Shown: in pieces, positions 23,973 through 32,275 of the stretch
Layout of the letters: the number at the start of each line of letters is the position of its first letter
Numbering within the stretch: position 1 is the stretch's first letter
Source of the DNA: an uncultured Lachnospiraceae bacterium
Lineage (GTDB): Bacteria > Bacillota > Clostridia > Lachnospirales > Lachnospiraceae
Reading direction: 5' to 3'
DNA length: 38,219 nt
NCBI GenBank assembly: GCA_947173945.1
Contig: CAMWGV010000028.1
Coordinates: forward strand, 1-38,219
Made by a program: the position numbers and the translations under genes
Notes under the pieces: model-generated
What the model was told of the DNA's origin: nothing
The model's database searches: none
What the model saw: only the letters and a program-made list of their open reading frames with translations

Positions 23973-24147
23973 ACACTTATTGATTAGGACAATGAGTGGG
24001 GATGACAGTCATACTAAATTAAATTATAATAAACATAGGAAGTTAGATAAAATTAAGTGTTAAAAATGTCTGAACAGATTAGATTGTGATAATTATCATA
24101 AAGAAAGGAAATATGATGTTTTCATTTGACAGACATCATACAGGGGT

Positions 24148-24447
24148 ATGTTTTCTAAATTTTTTAGTTGCTGTATAAATTTTATATTTGGATTAACATT
24201 GTTATGGACAACAGCATTTATTATTCTTTTAATTGATGAACCATTCAGCGGTTCATTGGAAGATATTATATATTTTACCGTGGTCACATTAATCTGGGGC
24301 TCTGCATGTCTAAAGTATAACTTTGTGAGATATCAGAAATTAAAGAGTGGATTATTAAATTATAATATGCGAGTGTATGTTTTAACTCTTTTGTTGCCAC
24401 TATTTTCATGGTATATTATTTTTCTATTTGTGTGCATGTGGATGTAG
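24148..24447 (+). CDS. Small three-helix membrane protein, copy B (99 aa)
   Basis: Near-identical twin of 23344-23664, with the same first 85 or so residues and three hydrophobic segments; the C-terminus ends FLFVCMWM because about 55 bases are missing compared with copy A. The start ATG has only a weak GGGG site. A 21-codon frame with a better site (AAAGGAA, ATG at 24113, stop at 24178) overlaps its start in another frame and could couple translation; copy A lacks it. Function unknown. Confidence 0.6.
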   Translation: MFSKFFSCCINFIFGLTLLWTTAFIILLIDEPFSGSLEDIIYFTVVTLIWGSACLKYNFVRYQKLKSGLLNYNMRVYVLTLLLPLFSWYIIFLFVCMWM

Positions 24448-24496
24448 TAGTAGAATTAAAAGAACATAATTAGATAAGACAATATGTTTTATAAAA

Positions 24497-24544
24497 GAGG
24501 TTGCCATACTAAGGAACGATTCATAGTAGGGCAACCTCCTTTTT
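24497..24544 (+). terminator. Terminator of small membrane protein, copy B
   Basis: GAGGTTGCC (24497-24505) pairs with GGCAACCTC (24530-24538), extended by TACTA/TAGTA, then CTTTTT. Same hairpin as at 23748. Confidence 0.9.
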
Positions 24545-24590
24545 ATTTCACTTGTTAAACGATTGCAAAACTTCTTATTTTCAAAACTTA

Positions 24591-24764
24591 GTTGTGCAAT
24601 ATAGGCAATATCATAAGCAGGTACTTTGGAGCCGCCGGTGCTTAGCGAGGCATGTCCTGAGGTGTCTGCGAAGCAGACGGAGTCCTGAGGACAAGCTACT
24701 TTCTACCGCTGCGAGCGACAAGTAGCGAAAGCGTGCCTGCGGTGATTTGTCTATATTGTACAAC
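24591..24764. mobile_element. 174-bp element with terminal inverted repeats and folded GC-rich core (MITE-like)
   Basis: The left end GTTGTGCAATATAGGCAA (24591-24608) is matched inverted by TTTGTCTATATTGTACAAC at 24746-24764; with a few gaps the similarity runs about 33 bases inwards and ends in a closing stem GCAGGTAC (24617-24624) with GTGCCTGC (24733-24740). The core is much richer in GC than its surroundings and folds into branches: TGTCCT (24653-24658) with AGGACA (24688-24693) around the perfect hairpin GTCTGC-GAA-GCAGAC (24664-24678), and GCTACTT (24695-24701) with AAGTAGC (24720-24726) around CGCT-GCG-AGCG. There is no coding frame. It could be a non-autonomous element or a structured RNA. 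The rest of the 24448-24810 gap holds the terminator and repeat fragments only. Confidence 0.6.
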
Positions 24765-24810
24765 GGACGTTTGCAAAAAATCAAACAATTTCATTTGTGT
24801 AAATTATCTG

Positions 24811-27800
24811 TTAATTTATACTGCTGTGATGCTCCTGAAGTGATGCAATTTCTCCGTCACCATTTTCATTTACATAGTGAATTCCCTTTGCTGTAGCTCT
24901 TGCAGCAGCAGTAGTTGTCATGTAAGGAACCTTTGCTTTTATGGCTGCCTTACGGAGATAACTATCGTCGTTTACGCTGTCCTTACCAACCGGAGAGTTG
25001 ATAATAAGGTCAATCTGTCCATTTGTAATAGCATCAAGTATATTTGGACGACCCTCATAAAGCTTCTTGATTTTCTCTGCTTCAATGCCGGCTTCAGTAA
25101 TCACCTCATAGGTATTTCCGGTAGCAAGAATTTTAAAGCCGTCATCTTTCAGGTATTTTGCTATTTCAACGATTTCAGCCTTGTCCTTACGGTTTACGGA
25201 TAAAAGTGCAGTTCCACCAAGCGGAAGTGGAGACTGTGCTGCCTCCTGTGCTTTGTAAAATGCTTCTCCATAATAGGTTGAAAGTCCCAGAACCTCACCT
25301 GTAGAACGCATCTCAGGTCCGAGAATCGGGTCAACCTCAGGGAACATATTGAATGGGAATACAGCTTCTTTTACACCGTAGTACGGAATCGTCTGTTCCT
25401 TTAGCTGTGGAACAGGTGAAGGGCGGCCTGTGATTTCTGATGTTATTATATCTGTTGCAATAGGCACCATTCTTACGTTACATACCTTTGATACAAGAGG
25501 TACGGTACGTGATGCACGAGGATTTGCCTCAAGCACATATACTTTTCCATTTTCAATTGCATATTGCATGTTCATAAGACCCTTAACATGCATTTCCTCT
25601 GCAATTTTTCTTGTGTATTCTTTAATTGTTTCAACATTTTCTTTCGTAATGTGTACGGATGGTATGATACATGCTGAGTCGCCTGAGTGTACTCCGGCAA
25701 GCTCTATATGCTCCATAACTGCTGGAACAAATGCATGAGAACCGTCGCTTATTGCGTCTGCTTCACATTCCAGTGCATGGTTAAGGAAGCGGTCTATCAG
25801 GATTGGTCTGTCAGGGGTAACACCTACGGCAGCATTCATGTATTCAACCATGCTGTCATCATCGTAAACGACCTCCATTCCACGTCCTCCCAGAACGTAT
25901 GACGGACGCACCATAACAGGGTATCCTATTTTCTTTGCAATAGCAAGAGCCTCATCCACGGTAGTTGCCATGCCTGATTCCGGCATTGGGATTTCAAGCT
26001 TGTCCATCATTTCACGGAATAAATCCCTGTCCTCGGCTAAATCAATAACGGATGGAGAGGTTCCCAGTATTTTGACTCCGTTTTTCTCAAGCTCAGCAGC
26101 AAGATTAAGAGGAGTCTGTCCGCCGAACTGTGCAATAACACCAACCGGATTTTCCTTGTGGTATATGCTGAGTACATCCTCAAGTGTAAGTGGTTCAAAA
26201 TAAAGCTTATCAGATGTATCGTAATCGGTGGAAACAGTTTCCGGATTACAGTTTACTATAATCGTTTCAAAACCAAGCTTCTTTAATGCAAGTGCAGCAT
26301 GGACACAGCAATAATCAAACTCAATACCCTGACCGATACGGTTTGGTCCACCACCCAAAATCATAACCTTTGGTCTGTCATTATTTACAGGATTCTTATC
26401 TGCACCATTGTAGGTAGAATAGTAGTAGGCACTGTTCTCGGTTCCGCTTACATGTACACCTTCCCACGTTTCCAAAATACCAAGCTCATTGCGCTTATTT
26501 CTGATGGTATCCTCTGAAATTTCAAGAATCTGGCTTAAGTACTTGTCTGAGAAACCATCCTTCTTTGCCTGAATAAGCTTGTCATCAGCAGGGAGACTGC
26601 CCTTACCTGCAAGCAATGTCTCCTCCTCATCGACTAACTCTTTCATCTGCTCTATAAAGTAATGCTTAACACTTGTAAGCTCATGTATTTCATCAATTGT
26701 AGCACCCTTGCGGAGTGCCTCATACATGACGAAGTGACGTTCACTGGAAGGTGTAATGAGAAGCTTAAGCAATTCTTCCTTTGAAAGTGAATCAAAGTCT
26801 TTTGCATGACCAAGACCATAGCGTCCTGTTTCAAGACTTCTGATAGCTTTCTGGAATGCTTCCTTGTAGGTTTTACCGATACTCATAACCTCACCTACAG
26901 CACGCATCTGAGTGCCCAGCTTGTCCTCAACGCCCTTGAACTTTTCAAATGCCCAGCGGGCAAATTTGATAACAATGTAGTCTCCGTCAGGAACATATTT
27001 ATCAAGTGTACCGTATTTTCCACATGGAATATCTTTCAGGGTAAGTCCACAGGCAAGCATTGCTGAAACAAGCGCAATAGGGAAGCCTGTTGCCTTTGAG
27101 GCAAGTGCAGAAGAACGGGATGTTCTTGGGTTAATCTCTATAACAATAATTCGTCCTGTTTTTGGATTGCGGGCAAACTGTACGTTTGTTCCACCCACTA
27201 CCTGTACGGAGTCAACGATTCTGTATGCCTGTTCCTGAAGTTCCTTTTGAACATCCTCAGATATGGTAAGCATAGGAGCAGAGCAGAATGAGTCACCTGT
27301 ATGGACACCGATTGGGTCAATGTTTTCAATGAAGCATACGGTAATCATGTTGCCCTCTGCATCACGCACAACTTCCAGCTCCAGCTCCTCCCATCCGAGA
27401 ACGGATTCCTCTACAAGAACCTGTCCCACAGGGCTTGCCTGAAGTCCTCTGGCGCATACAACCTTTAATTCCTCCTTGTTGTAAACAAGTCCACCACCTG
27501 TACCACCCATCGTGTAGGCAGGACGAAGAACAACAGGGTAGCCGAGCTCATCAGCAATGCCAAGAGCCTCGTCAACACTATATGCTACGTCGCTTCTTGC
27601 CATGTCAATGTTTATTGCATTCATGGACTTTTTGAATTCTATACGATCCTCGCCGCGCTCAATTGCGTCTATCTGAACGCCTATTACCTGTACATTATAT
27701 TTTTCAAGTATGCCCTTGCTTGCAAGCTCAGAACAAAGATTAAGCCCCGATTGACCTCCGAGATTAGGAAGTACCGCATCAGGACGCTCCTTAGCAATAA

Positions 27801-28029
27801 TCTGCTCCAATCTTTTTGCATTGAGTGGCTCAATATAAGTAACATCAGCCATTTCAGGGTCTGTCATAATAGTTGCAGGGTTGGAGTTTACCAACACTAT
27901 TTCATAACCTAATTTATGAAGAGCTTTACAAGCCTGAGTGCCTGAATAATCAAACTCACAAGCCTGACCTATAATAATAGGACCTGAACCAATAATAAGA
28001 ATTTTATTAATGTCTGTTCGCTTTGCCAT
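24811..28029 (-). CDS. carB: Carbamoyl phosphate synthase, large subunit
   Basis: Full-length CarB (1072 aa), which makes carbamoyl phosphate from ammonia, bicarbonate and two ATP for pyrimidine and arginine synthesis. Domains in order: carboxyphosphate ATP-grasp (about 1-400, starting IGSGPIIIGQACEFDYSGTQ and with GGQSGLNL), oligomerisation region (400-550), carbamoyl-phosphate ATP-grasp (550-935, GGGPNRIGQGIEFDYCCVH), and the MGS-like allosteric domain (935-1072, ILATGNTYE). AGGAGG sits before the ATG at 28029. The glutaminase partner carA is not adjacent, and the gene stands alone between a divergent gene and a repeat-rich gap, so CarA must come from another locus. Confidence 0.98.
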   Translation of the reverse strand: MAKRTDINKILIIGSGPIIIGQACEFDYSGTQACKALHKLGYEIVLVNSNPATIMTDPEMADVTYIEPLNAKRLEQIIAKERPDAVLPNLGGQSGLNLCSELASKGILEKYNVQVIGVQIDAIERGEDRIEFKKSMNAINIDMARSDVAYSVDEALGIADELGYPVVLRPAYTMGGTGGGLVYNKEELKVVCARGLQASPVGQVLVEESVLGWEELELEVVRDAEGNMITVCFIENIDPIGVHTGDSFCSAPMLTISEDVQKELQEQAYRIVDSVQVVGGTNVQFARNPKTGRIIVIEINPRTSRSSALASKATGFPIALVSAMLACGLTLKDIPCGKYGTLDKYVPDGDYIVIKFARWAFEKFKGVEDKLGTQMRAVGEVMSIGKTYKEAFQKAIRSLETGRYGLGHAKDFDSLSKEELLKLLITPSSERHFVMYEALRKGATIDEIHELTSVKHYFIEQMKELVDEEETLLAGKGSLPADDKLIQAKKDGFSDKYLSQILEISEDTIRNKRNELGILETWEGVHVSGTENSAYYYSTYNGADKNPVNNDRPKVMILGGGPNRIGQGIEFDYCCVHAALALKKLGFETIIVNCNPETVSTDYDTSDKLYFEPLTLEDVLSIYHKENPVGVIAQFGGQTPLNLAAELEKNGVKILGTSPSVIDLAEDRDLFREMMDKLEIPMPESGMATTVDEALAIAKKIGYPVMVRPSYVLGGRGMEVVYDDDSMVEYMNAAVGVTPDRPILIDRFLNHALECEADAISDGSHAFVPAVMEHIELAGVHSGDSACIIPSVHITKENVETIKEYTRKIAEEMHVKGLMNMQYAIENGKVYVLEANPRASRTVPLVSKVCNVRMVPIATDIITSEITGRPSPVPQLKEQTIPYYGVKEAVFPFNMFPEVDPILGPEMRSTGEVLGLSTYYGEAFYKAQEAAQSPLPLGGTALLSVNRKDKAEIVEIAKYLKDDGFKILATGNTYEVITEAGIEAEKIKKLYEGRPNILDAITNGQIDLIINSPVGKDSVNDDSYLRKAAIKAKVPYMTTTAAARATAKGIHYVNENGDGEIASLQEHHSSIN

Positions 28030-28060
28030 TTTTGTCCTCCTGGTATTTATTCATCACCCT

Positions 28061-28089
28061 ATTGTATAACATAAACATAAAAAGTGAAA
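28061..28089 (-). promoter_or_regulatory. Promoter for carB
   Basis: On the minus strand TTTCAC (28084-28089), a 17-base spacer and TACAAT (28061-28066) lie about 30 bases before the start codon. No attenuator or riboswitch was recognised in this short leader. Confidence 0.5.
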
Positions 28090-28169
28090 GAGAATAATTG
28101 TAATTTTTTAACCTTTTTTTGCCTTTTGTTCGACGAAGGAAAATAGAGATTCCTGTTAATTTAAAAATA

Positions 28170-28178
28170 TGGTATACT
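28170..28178 (+). promoter_or_regulatory. Extended -10 promoter for acetyltransferase gene
   Basis: TGG followed by TATACT (28173-28178), with a poor -35 region. It is divergent from the carB promoter in the 226-base intergenic region 28030-28255. Confidence 0.4.
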
Positions 28179-28255
28179 TTTTAAGTAATATCAGACCTTA
28201 TGATAATAAGTAAAAAGAAGAATAATTCCAAGGGACACAGGGTGAGGAGGAAATG

Positions 28256-28864
28256 ATGACAGAGAGAGAAAGAATGATAAATGCAAAGCTCTATTGTTGT
28301 GATGAGGAATTAGGCCGTTTAAATAAAAGATGCCGTGAAATTATGGCAAAGTTTAATAAAACAAGATATGAGCAGGGCGATGACAGAATGAAATATATAC
28401 GGGAGCTGTTTGCACATGTAGGCCAAAAGGCATATATAGAGCCGGAGGTATATTTTGACTATGGATGCAACATATCTGTCGGGGATAACTTTTATGCAAA
28501 TACAGGTCTTATAATACTTGATCAATGCAATGTAACAATCGGTGACAATGTATTTTTCGGACCGAGGGTAAATATATATTGTGCAGGTCATCCGATTGAT
28601 GCGGGTGTGCGAAATAAAAATCTGGAATATGGCAAGCCTGTCACAATCGGAAACGATGTCTGGGTAGGGGGAAATACAATCTTTAATCCGGGTGTCATTG
28701 TGGGTGACGATGTTGTAATAGGAAGTGGCTCCATTGTAACAAAAGATATACCATCACACGTCATTGCGGCAGGCAATCCGTGTAGGGTGATAAGGAAAAT
28801 AACAGATGAGGACAGGTTGTACTGGGAGAAACAGGAAGCGGAATACAGGAAAAGTAAGGAGTAA
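28256..28864 (+). CDS. Sugar O-acetyltransferase (maltose/galactoside acetyltransferase type)
   Basis: Left-handed beta-helix acetyltransferase of about 202 residues. An N-terminal helical Mac domain (about 1-55) precedes hexapeptide repeats (about 70-180) with NISVGDN, VTIGDNVFFGP, VTIGNDVWVGGN and GDDVVIGSGSIVTKDIP. The catalytic histidine is in YCAGHP (near residue 117), and the segment after GNPCRVIRKI is the usual C-terminal end. Two ATGs are adjacent (28253, 28256); AGGAGG is only 2 bases from the first and 5 from the second, so the second is preferred. It transfers acetyl from acetyl-CoA to a small sugar. The next gene begins 9 bases downstream. Confidence 0.9.
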   Translation: MTERERMINAKLYCCDEELGRLNKRCREIMAKFNKTRYEQGDDRMKYIRELFAHVGQKAYIEPEVYFDYGCNISVGDNFYANTGLIILDQCNVTIGDNVFFGPRVNIYCAGHPIDAGVRNKNLEYGKPVTIGNDVWVGGNTIFNPGVIVGDDVVIGSGSIVTKDIPSHVIAAGNPCRVIRKITDEDRLYWEKQEAEYRKSKE

Positions 28865-28873
28865 GGAAAGTAT

Positions 28874-29599
28874 ATGAAAGACATAACAAAATACATACAG
28901 GACAGTCTGCTTGAATTGCAGGATGAGGAATACAAACGCTTTCATTGCAGACTTATGCCTACTGTCGAGGCAGAAGCTGTAATAGGTGTGAGAACGCCTG
29001 AACTTAGAAAGCTAGGAAAAAAGCTGTGGAAGGAATGTAAGTCATCGGATAAAAATTCAACTGAAATACCGTATGACATACAATGCTTTATGGAAAAGCT
29101 GCCACACAAATATTATGAAGAAAATAATATTCATGCTGTTTTCATAGAACAGATAAAAGATTACAAAACATGTATTCATGCACTTGATGAGTTTTTACCA
29201 TATGTAGATAATTGGGCGACATGTGATATAATGTCACCTAAAATACTTGGTAAGCATACGGATGAGCTTCTGGATAAGATTCAGGAGTGGCTTGGCTCTG
29301 ATGAGACTTATGTTGTAAGATATGCAATCGGCTGTCTCATGCGGTATTATCTTGACGAAAAATTTAAACCTGAATATCTTGAGCTTGTTATATCCGTCAA
29401 ATCGGAAGAGTATTATGTAAACATGATGATTGCATGGTATATGGCAACGGCACTGGCTAAGCAGTATCCGGATACAGTGAAGGTGTTGGAGGAAAAACGT
29501 TTATCGACATGGATTCATAACAAAGCAATTCAAAAGGCTGTGGAAAGCAATCGGATATCTGCTGAGACGAAGACGTATTTGAGAACTATGCGTATTTGA
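28874..29599 (+). CDS. DNA alkylation repair protein, AlkD-like
   Basis: HEAT-like-repeat DNA glycosylase family that removes 3- and 7-alkylpurines without base flipping. The 241 residues are helical throughout; landmarks are GVRTPELRKLGKKLWKE (about 36-52), the FLPYVDNWATCDIMSP segment (about 110-125), where the AlkD active-site tryptophan and aspartate sit, and VRYAIGCLMRYYLD. AAGGAAAG precedes the ATG. Nine bases separate it from the acetyltransferase gene, so the two are co-transcribed although functionally unrelated. The 87-base gap after it holds a 7-bp inverted repeat, ATGTCAG (29605-29611) with CTGACAT (29625-29631). Confidence 0.87.
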   Translation: MKDITKYIQDSLLELQDEEYKRFHCRLMPTVEAEAVIGVRTPELRKLGKKLWKECKSSDKNSTEIPYDIQCFMEKLPHKYYEENNIHAVFIEQIKDYKTCIHALDEFLPYVDNWATCDIMSPKILGKHTDELLDKIQEWLGSDETYVVRYAIGCLMRYYLDEKFKPEYLELVISVKSEEYYVNMMIAWYMATALAKQYPDTVKVLEEKRLSTWIHNKAIQKAVESNRISAETKTYLRTMRI

Positions 29600-29686
29600 G
29601 TTGTATGTCAGGTTGTGGGATGGACTGACATGGCAATATAGATAGAAAATTTATTGGCTGGGATTTAATATGCAGGAGGTACGGAA

Positions 29687-30337
29687 ATGAAATTTGACGC
29701 AGTAGTTTTTGACATGGATGGAGTTATATTTGACTCGGAAAAAAAGGTTGTAGAGTGCTGGCAGGAAATAGCGGCAAAACACAATATAGAAGAAATTGAG
29801 GAAGCGTGCAGTGCCTGTCTCGGATTGAACAGAGAGGCAACGAAGGTGTATTTTTTCAGTAAATATGGAGAAGATTTCCCATATGAAGAATATAAAACGG
29901 AAATGTCAGATTTATTTCATACAAGATACGGAAACGGGAAAATTCCTGTAAAACAGGGGGTAAGAGAGATACTTGACAGCCTGAAAGGGCATGGGAAGAA
30001 AATTGCACTTGCCACGTCAACAAGAGAAGCTATCGTAGTAGATGAGCTTAAGGCGGCAGGACTTTATGACTATTTTGATGCCATAGTGTGTGGAAACATG
30101 GTGGAGAAAAGTAAACCGGAACCTGATATATTTTTGATGGCATGTGAGAAGCTTGCCGTTGTTCCTAAGGATGCATTTGCTATCGAGGATTCATATAATG
30201 GGGTGCGTTCTGCAAGCAGTGCAGGGATACGGACAATTATGGTTCCTGATCTGGCACCGGCGACGGAGGAGATGCGTGAACTTGCAGAGGTCATATTGCC
30301 GAGTCTGTATGAGGTTATGGAATACTGCGGATTATGA
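29687..30337 (+). CDS. HAD-superfamily phosphatase, beta-phosphoglucomutase-like
   Basis: 216 residues with all four HAD motifs: nucleophile and acid/base DMDGVIFD (residues 9-16), motif II serine in ATSTRE (near 107-112), lysine in KSKPEPD (near 141-147), and metal-binding EDSYNGVRSA (near 166-175). The helical cap between motifs I and II (about 18-90) places it with phosphoglycolate phosphatases and beta-phosphoglucomutases. The substrate cannot be told from the sequence. CAGGAGG lies 6 bases upstream. The next gene has its own promoter. Confidence 0.9.
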   Translation: MKFDAVVFDMDGVIFDSEKKVVECWQEIAAKHNIEEIEEACSACLGLNREATKVYFFSKYGEDFPYEEYKTEMSDLFHTRYGNGKIPVKQGVREILDSLKGHGKKIALATSTREAIVVDELKAAGLYDYFDAIVCGNMVEKSKPEPDIFLMACEKLAVVPKDAFAIEDSYNGVRSASSAGIRTIMVPDLAPATEEMRELAEVILPSLYEVMEYCGL

Positions 30338-30370
30338 TAAATCTGATTTGATAAAAAATGTGTTTTATTC

Positions 30371-30399
30371 TTGACACATATTGTTCATTAAGCGATAAT
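30371..30399 (+). promoter_or_regulatory. Strong sigma-A promoter for trpB2
   Basis: Perfect TTGACA (30371-30376), a 17-base spacer and GATAAT (30394-30399), about 33 bases before the ATG. No T-box or trp leader features are seen. Confidence 0.75.
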
Positions 30400-30432
30400 T
30401 GACATGGATTTTATTTAGGAGGAAGTCGAAAA

Positions 30433-31803
30433 ATGAGTGATAAAACAATACCATATAAAATTTATCTTGAGGAGAGTGAGATTCCGAAGCAGTGGTATAA
30501 CGTGCGCGCTGATATGAAAAATAAGCCGGCACCATTGCTTAATCCGGCTACACATCAACCGCTTAAGCCAGAGGAACTTTCACCTGTATTCTGTGATGAG
30601 CTTATTGCACAGGAATTCAATAACACAGATGCATATATCGATATTCCGGAGGAAATACAGGCATATTACAAGACATATCGTCCATCACCTACCATGAGGG
30701 CATATCATCTTGAAAAGGCACTTGGTACTCCGGCTAAAATTTATTATAAGTTTGAGGGAAACAACACAAGTGGAAGTCATAAGCTTAACTCTGCAATTGC
30801 GCAGGCATACTATGCAAAAAAGCAGGGGCTTAAGGGTGTTACAACTGAAACAGGAGCAGGTCAGTGGGGTACTGCACTTTCTATGGCATGTGCATATTTT
30901 GATTTGGAATGTAAGGTTTATATGGTTAAGGTGTCATATGAACAGAAGCCGTTCAGACGTGAGGTTATGAGAACATATGGTGCGAGTGTTACACCATCAC
31001 CATCCATGGAAACGCAGGTTGGACGTAAAATACTGGAGCAGCATCCGGGTACAACAGGAAGTCTTGGCTGTGCCATTTCTGAAGCTGTAGAGGTTGCAAC
31101 AACAACCGAGGGATACAGATATGTTCTCGGCAGTGTGTTAAATCAGGTGCTTCTTCACCAATCAGTGATAGGACTTGAAGCAAAGACTGCCCTTGATAAA
31201 TATAATGTAAAGCCAGATATTATAATAGGATGTGCAGGTGGAGGTTCCAATTTAGGAGGACTTATATCACCGTTTATGGGCGAGAAGCTGAGAGGAGAGG
31301 CAGACTACAGGTTTATAGCAGTGGAGCCGGCATCATGCCCATCATTTACAAGAGGAAAATTTGCTTACGATTTTTGTGATACAGGAATGGTATGTCCTCT
31401 TGCAAAAATGTACACACTTGGAAGTGGATTTATACCATCGGCAAACCATGCAGGCGGACTCAGATATCATGGAATGAGCTCTATACTTTCACAGCTTTAC
31501 CATGATGGATATATGGAGGCTGTTGCAGTTGAGCAGACATCTGTGTTTGAGGCAGCAGAAATGTTTGCGAGAACAGAGGGAATTCTTCCTGCACCGGAAA
31601 GCAGCCATGCAATAAGAGCAACCATTGACGAGGCATTAAAGTGTAAAGAAACAGGTGAGGAAAAAACGATTTTATTCGGACTTACAGGAACAGGATATTT
31701 TGACATGGTTGCATATGAGAAATTCCATGATGGACAAATGTCAGATTATATTCCTACCGATGAGGATTTAAAACCTGGATTTGAGGGAATACCGAAGATA
31801 TGA
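30433..31803 (+). CDS. trpB: Tryptophan synthase beta-like protein, TrpB2 type
   Basis: PLP enzyme joining indole and serine (or phosphoserine) to give tryptophan. At 456 residues it is the long TrpB2 form rather than the usual 400-residue TrpB1. Landmarks: N-terminal extension with PLLNPATHQPLKPEEL, PLP lysine in NNTSGSHKLNSA (about 112-123), ETGAGQWGTALS, and the phosphate-binding GCAGGGSNLGG. TrpB2 proteins lack the tight TrpA contact surface, and no trpA lies nearby; a stand-alone role such as indole salvage is likely (family knowledge plus inference). TTAGGAGGAA precedes the ATG. Confidence 0.92.
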   Translation: MSDKTIPYKIYLEESEIPKQWYNVRADMKNKPAPLLNPATHQPLKPEELSPVFCDELIAQEFNNTDAYIDIPEEIQAYYKTYRPSPTMRAYHLEKALGTPAKIYYKFEGNNTSGSHKLNSAIAQAYYAKKQGLKGVTTETGAGQWGTALSMACAYFDLECKVYMVKVSYEQKPFRREVMRTYGASVTPSPSMETQVGRKILEQHPGTTGSLGCAISEAVEVATTTEGYRYVLGSVLNQVLLHQSVIGLEAKTALDKYNVKPDIIIGCAGGGSNLGGLISPFMGEKLRGEADYRFIAVEPASCPSFTRGKFAYDFCDTGMVCPLAKMYTLGSGFIPSANHAGGLRYHGMSSILSQLYHDGYMEAVAVEQTSVFEAAEMFARTEGILPAPESSHAIRATIDEALKCKETGEEKTILFGLTGTGYFDMVAYEKFHDGQMSDYIPTDEDLKPGFEGIPKI

Positions 31804-31806
31804 TAT

Positions 31807-31850
31807 GACCTAAGGAGGGACCCGGCGAAGCCGGGAGGATTCCTTAGGTC
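31807..31850 (+). other. Nested hairpin between trpB2 and the thioesterase gene
   Basis: GACCTAAGGA (31807-31816) pairs perfectly with TCCTTAGGTC (31841-31850); inside, CCCGGC (31821-31826) pairs with GCCGGG (31830-31835) around GAA. It begins 3 bases after the trpB2 stop. No T tract follows, so it is probably not a full terminator; it may block 3' exonucleases or modulate downstream expression. An AGGAGGG anti-SD-like string lies in the stem. Confidence 0.7.
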
Positions 31851-31879
31851 AAGACCAACAGAGTGAAGGGAAGCTTTAT

Positions 31880-32272
31880 ATGAACTACGATGAAATAAAA
31901 GAGAGTGCAAAAAAATCAGGACTTATACCTACACTCGGAATGGAGATAACAGAGCTTGACGATGGGTATTGCAGGGGTGAAATGCCCTTAAATGAAAAGA
32001 CGTGCAATCCTTATGGAACCGTGCATGGAGGATGCATATATGCTTTTGCAGATACCATAGGAGGAAGTGCAGCACTTACAAAAAGTCAAAAGGTTGTCAC
32101 GCTTGACAGTCATATGAACTTTCTTAAAGCAGCTTCCAATGAAGGAAAGCTTATTGCTGAGGGAAAAGTAGTAAGACATGGAAATAAAGTTGCCGTATAT
32201 CATGTAGATGTTATGACAACAGCAGGGGTGCATGTAGCAGAGGCAACCTATTCATTCTACGTGTTGGAATAA
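31880..32272 (+). CDS. PaaI-type acyl-CoA thioesterase (hotdog fold)
   Basis: 130 residues forming a single hotdog domain. The signature CNPYGTVHGGCIYAFADTIGG (about residues 39-59) has the HGG turn and the acidic residue on the long helix used in PaaI-like thioesterases; the last strands are KVAVYHVDVMT and ATYSFYVL. It would hydrolyse aryl- or acyl-CoA esters, so it could return CoA in aryl-acetate metabolism encoded at 17714-22716, though it is 9 kb away (inference). The ribosome binding site is modest (GAAGGGA). It ends 3 bases before the scrambled palindrome. Confidence 0.88.
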   Translation: MNYDEIKESAKKSGLIPTLGMEITELDDGYCRGEMPLNEKTCNPYGTVHGGCIYAFADTIGGSAALTKSQKVVTLDSHMNFLKAASNEGKLIAEGKVVRHGNKVAVYHVDVMTTAGVHVAEATYSFYVLE

Positions 32273-32275
32273 AAT

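Larger units (their letters stand above)
24142..24570 (+). repeat. Direct repeat, copy B
   Basis: Counterpart of 23331-23821, with the same gene start, 3'-untranslated region and terminator, but about 55 bases shorter near the end of the gene. The sequence upstream of 24134 is unrelated to that upstream of copy A, so the duplication began close to AGGGGTATG. Confidence 0.88.

Noticed and set aside
24087-24098. Fur box (TGATAATTATCA)
   Set aside because: The palindrome is perfect but lacks the spacing of the 7-1-7 Fur site (TGATAATNATTATCA); kept only as an unassigned palindrome.
24113-24178. 21-codon leader peptide overlapping the copy B gene
   Set aside because: It has a fair ribosome binding site, but copy A has no equivalent and the peptide has no features; mentioned only as possible coupling.
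25430-27635. Several plus-strand frames of 60-108 codons opposite carB
   Set aside because: They are antisense shadows of a well-conserved gene, without initiation signals.
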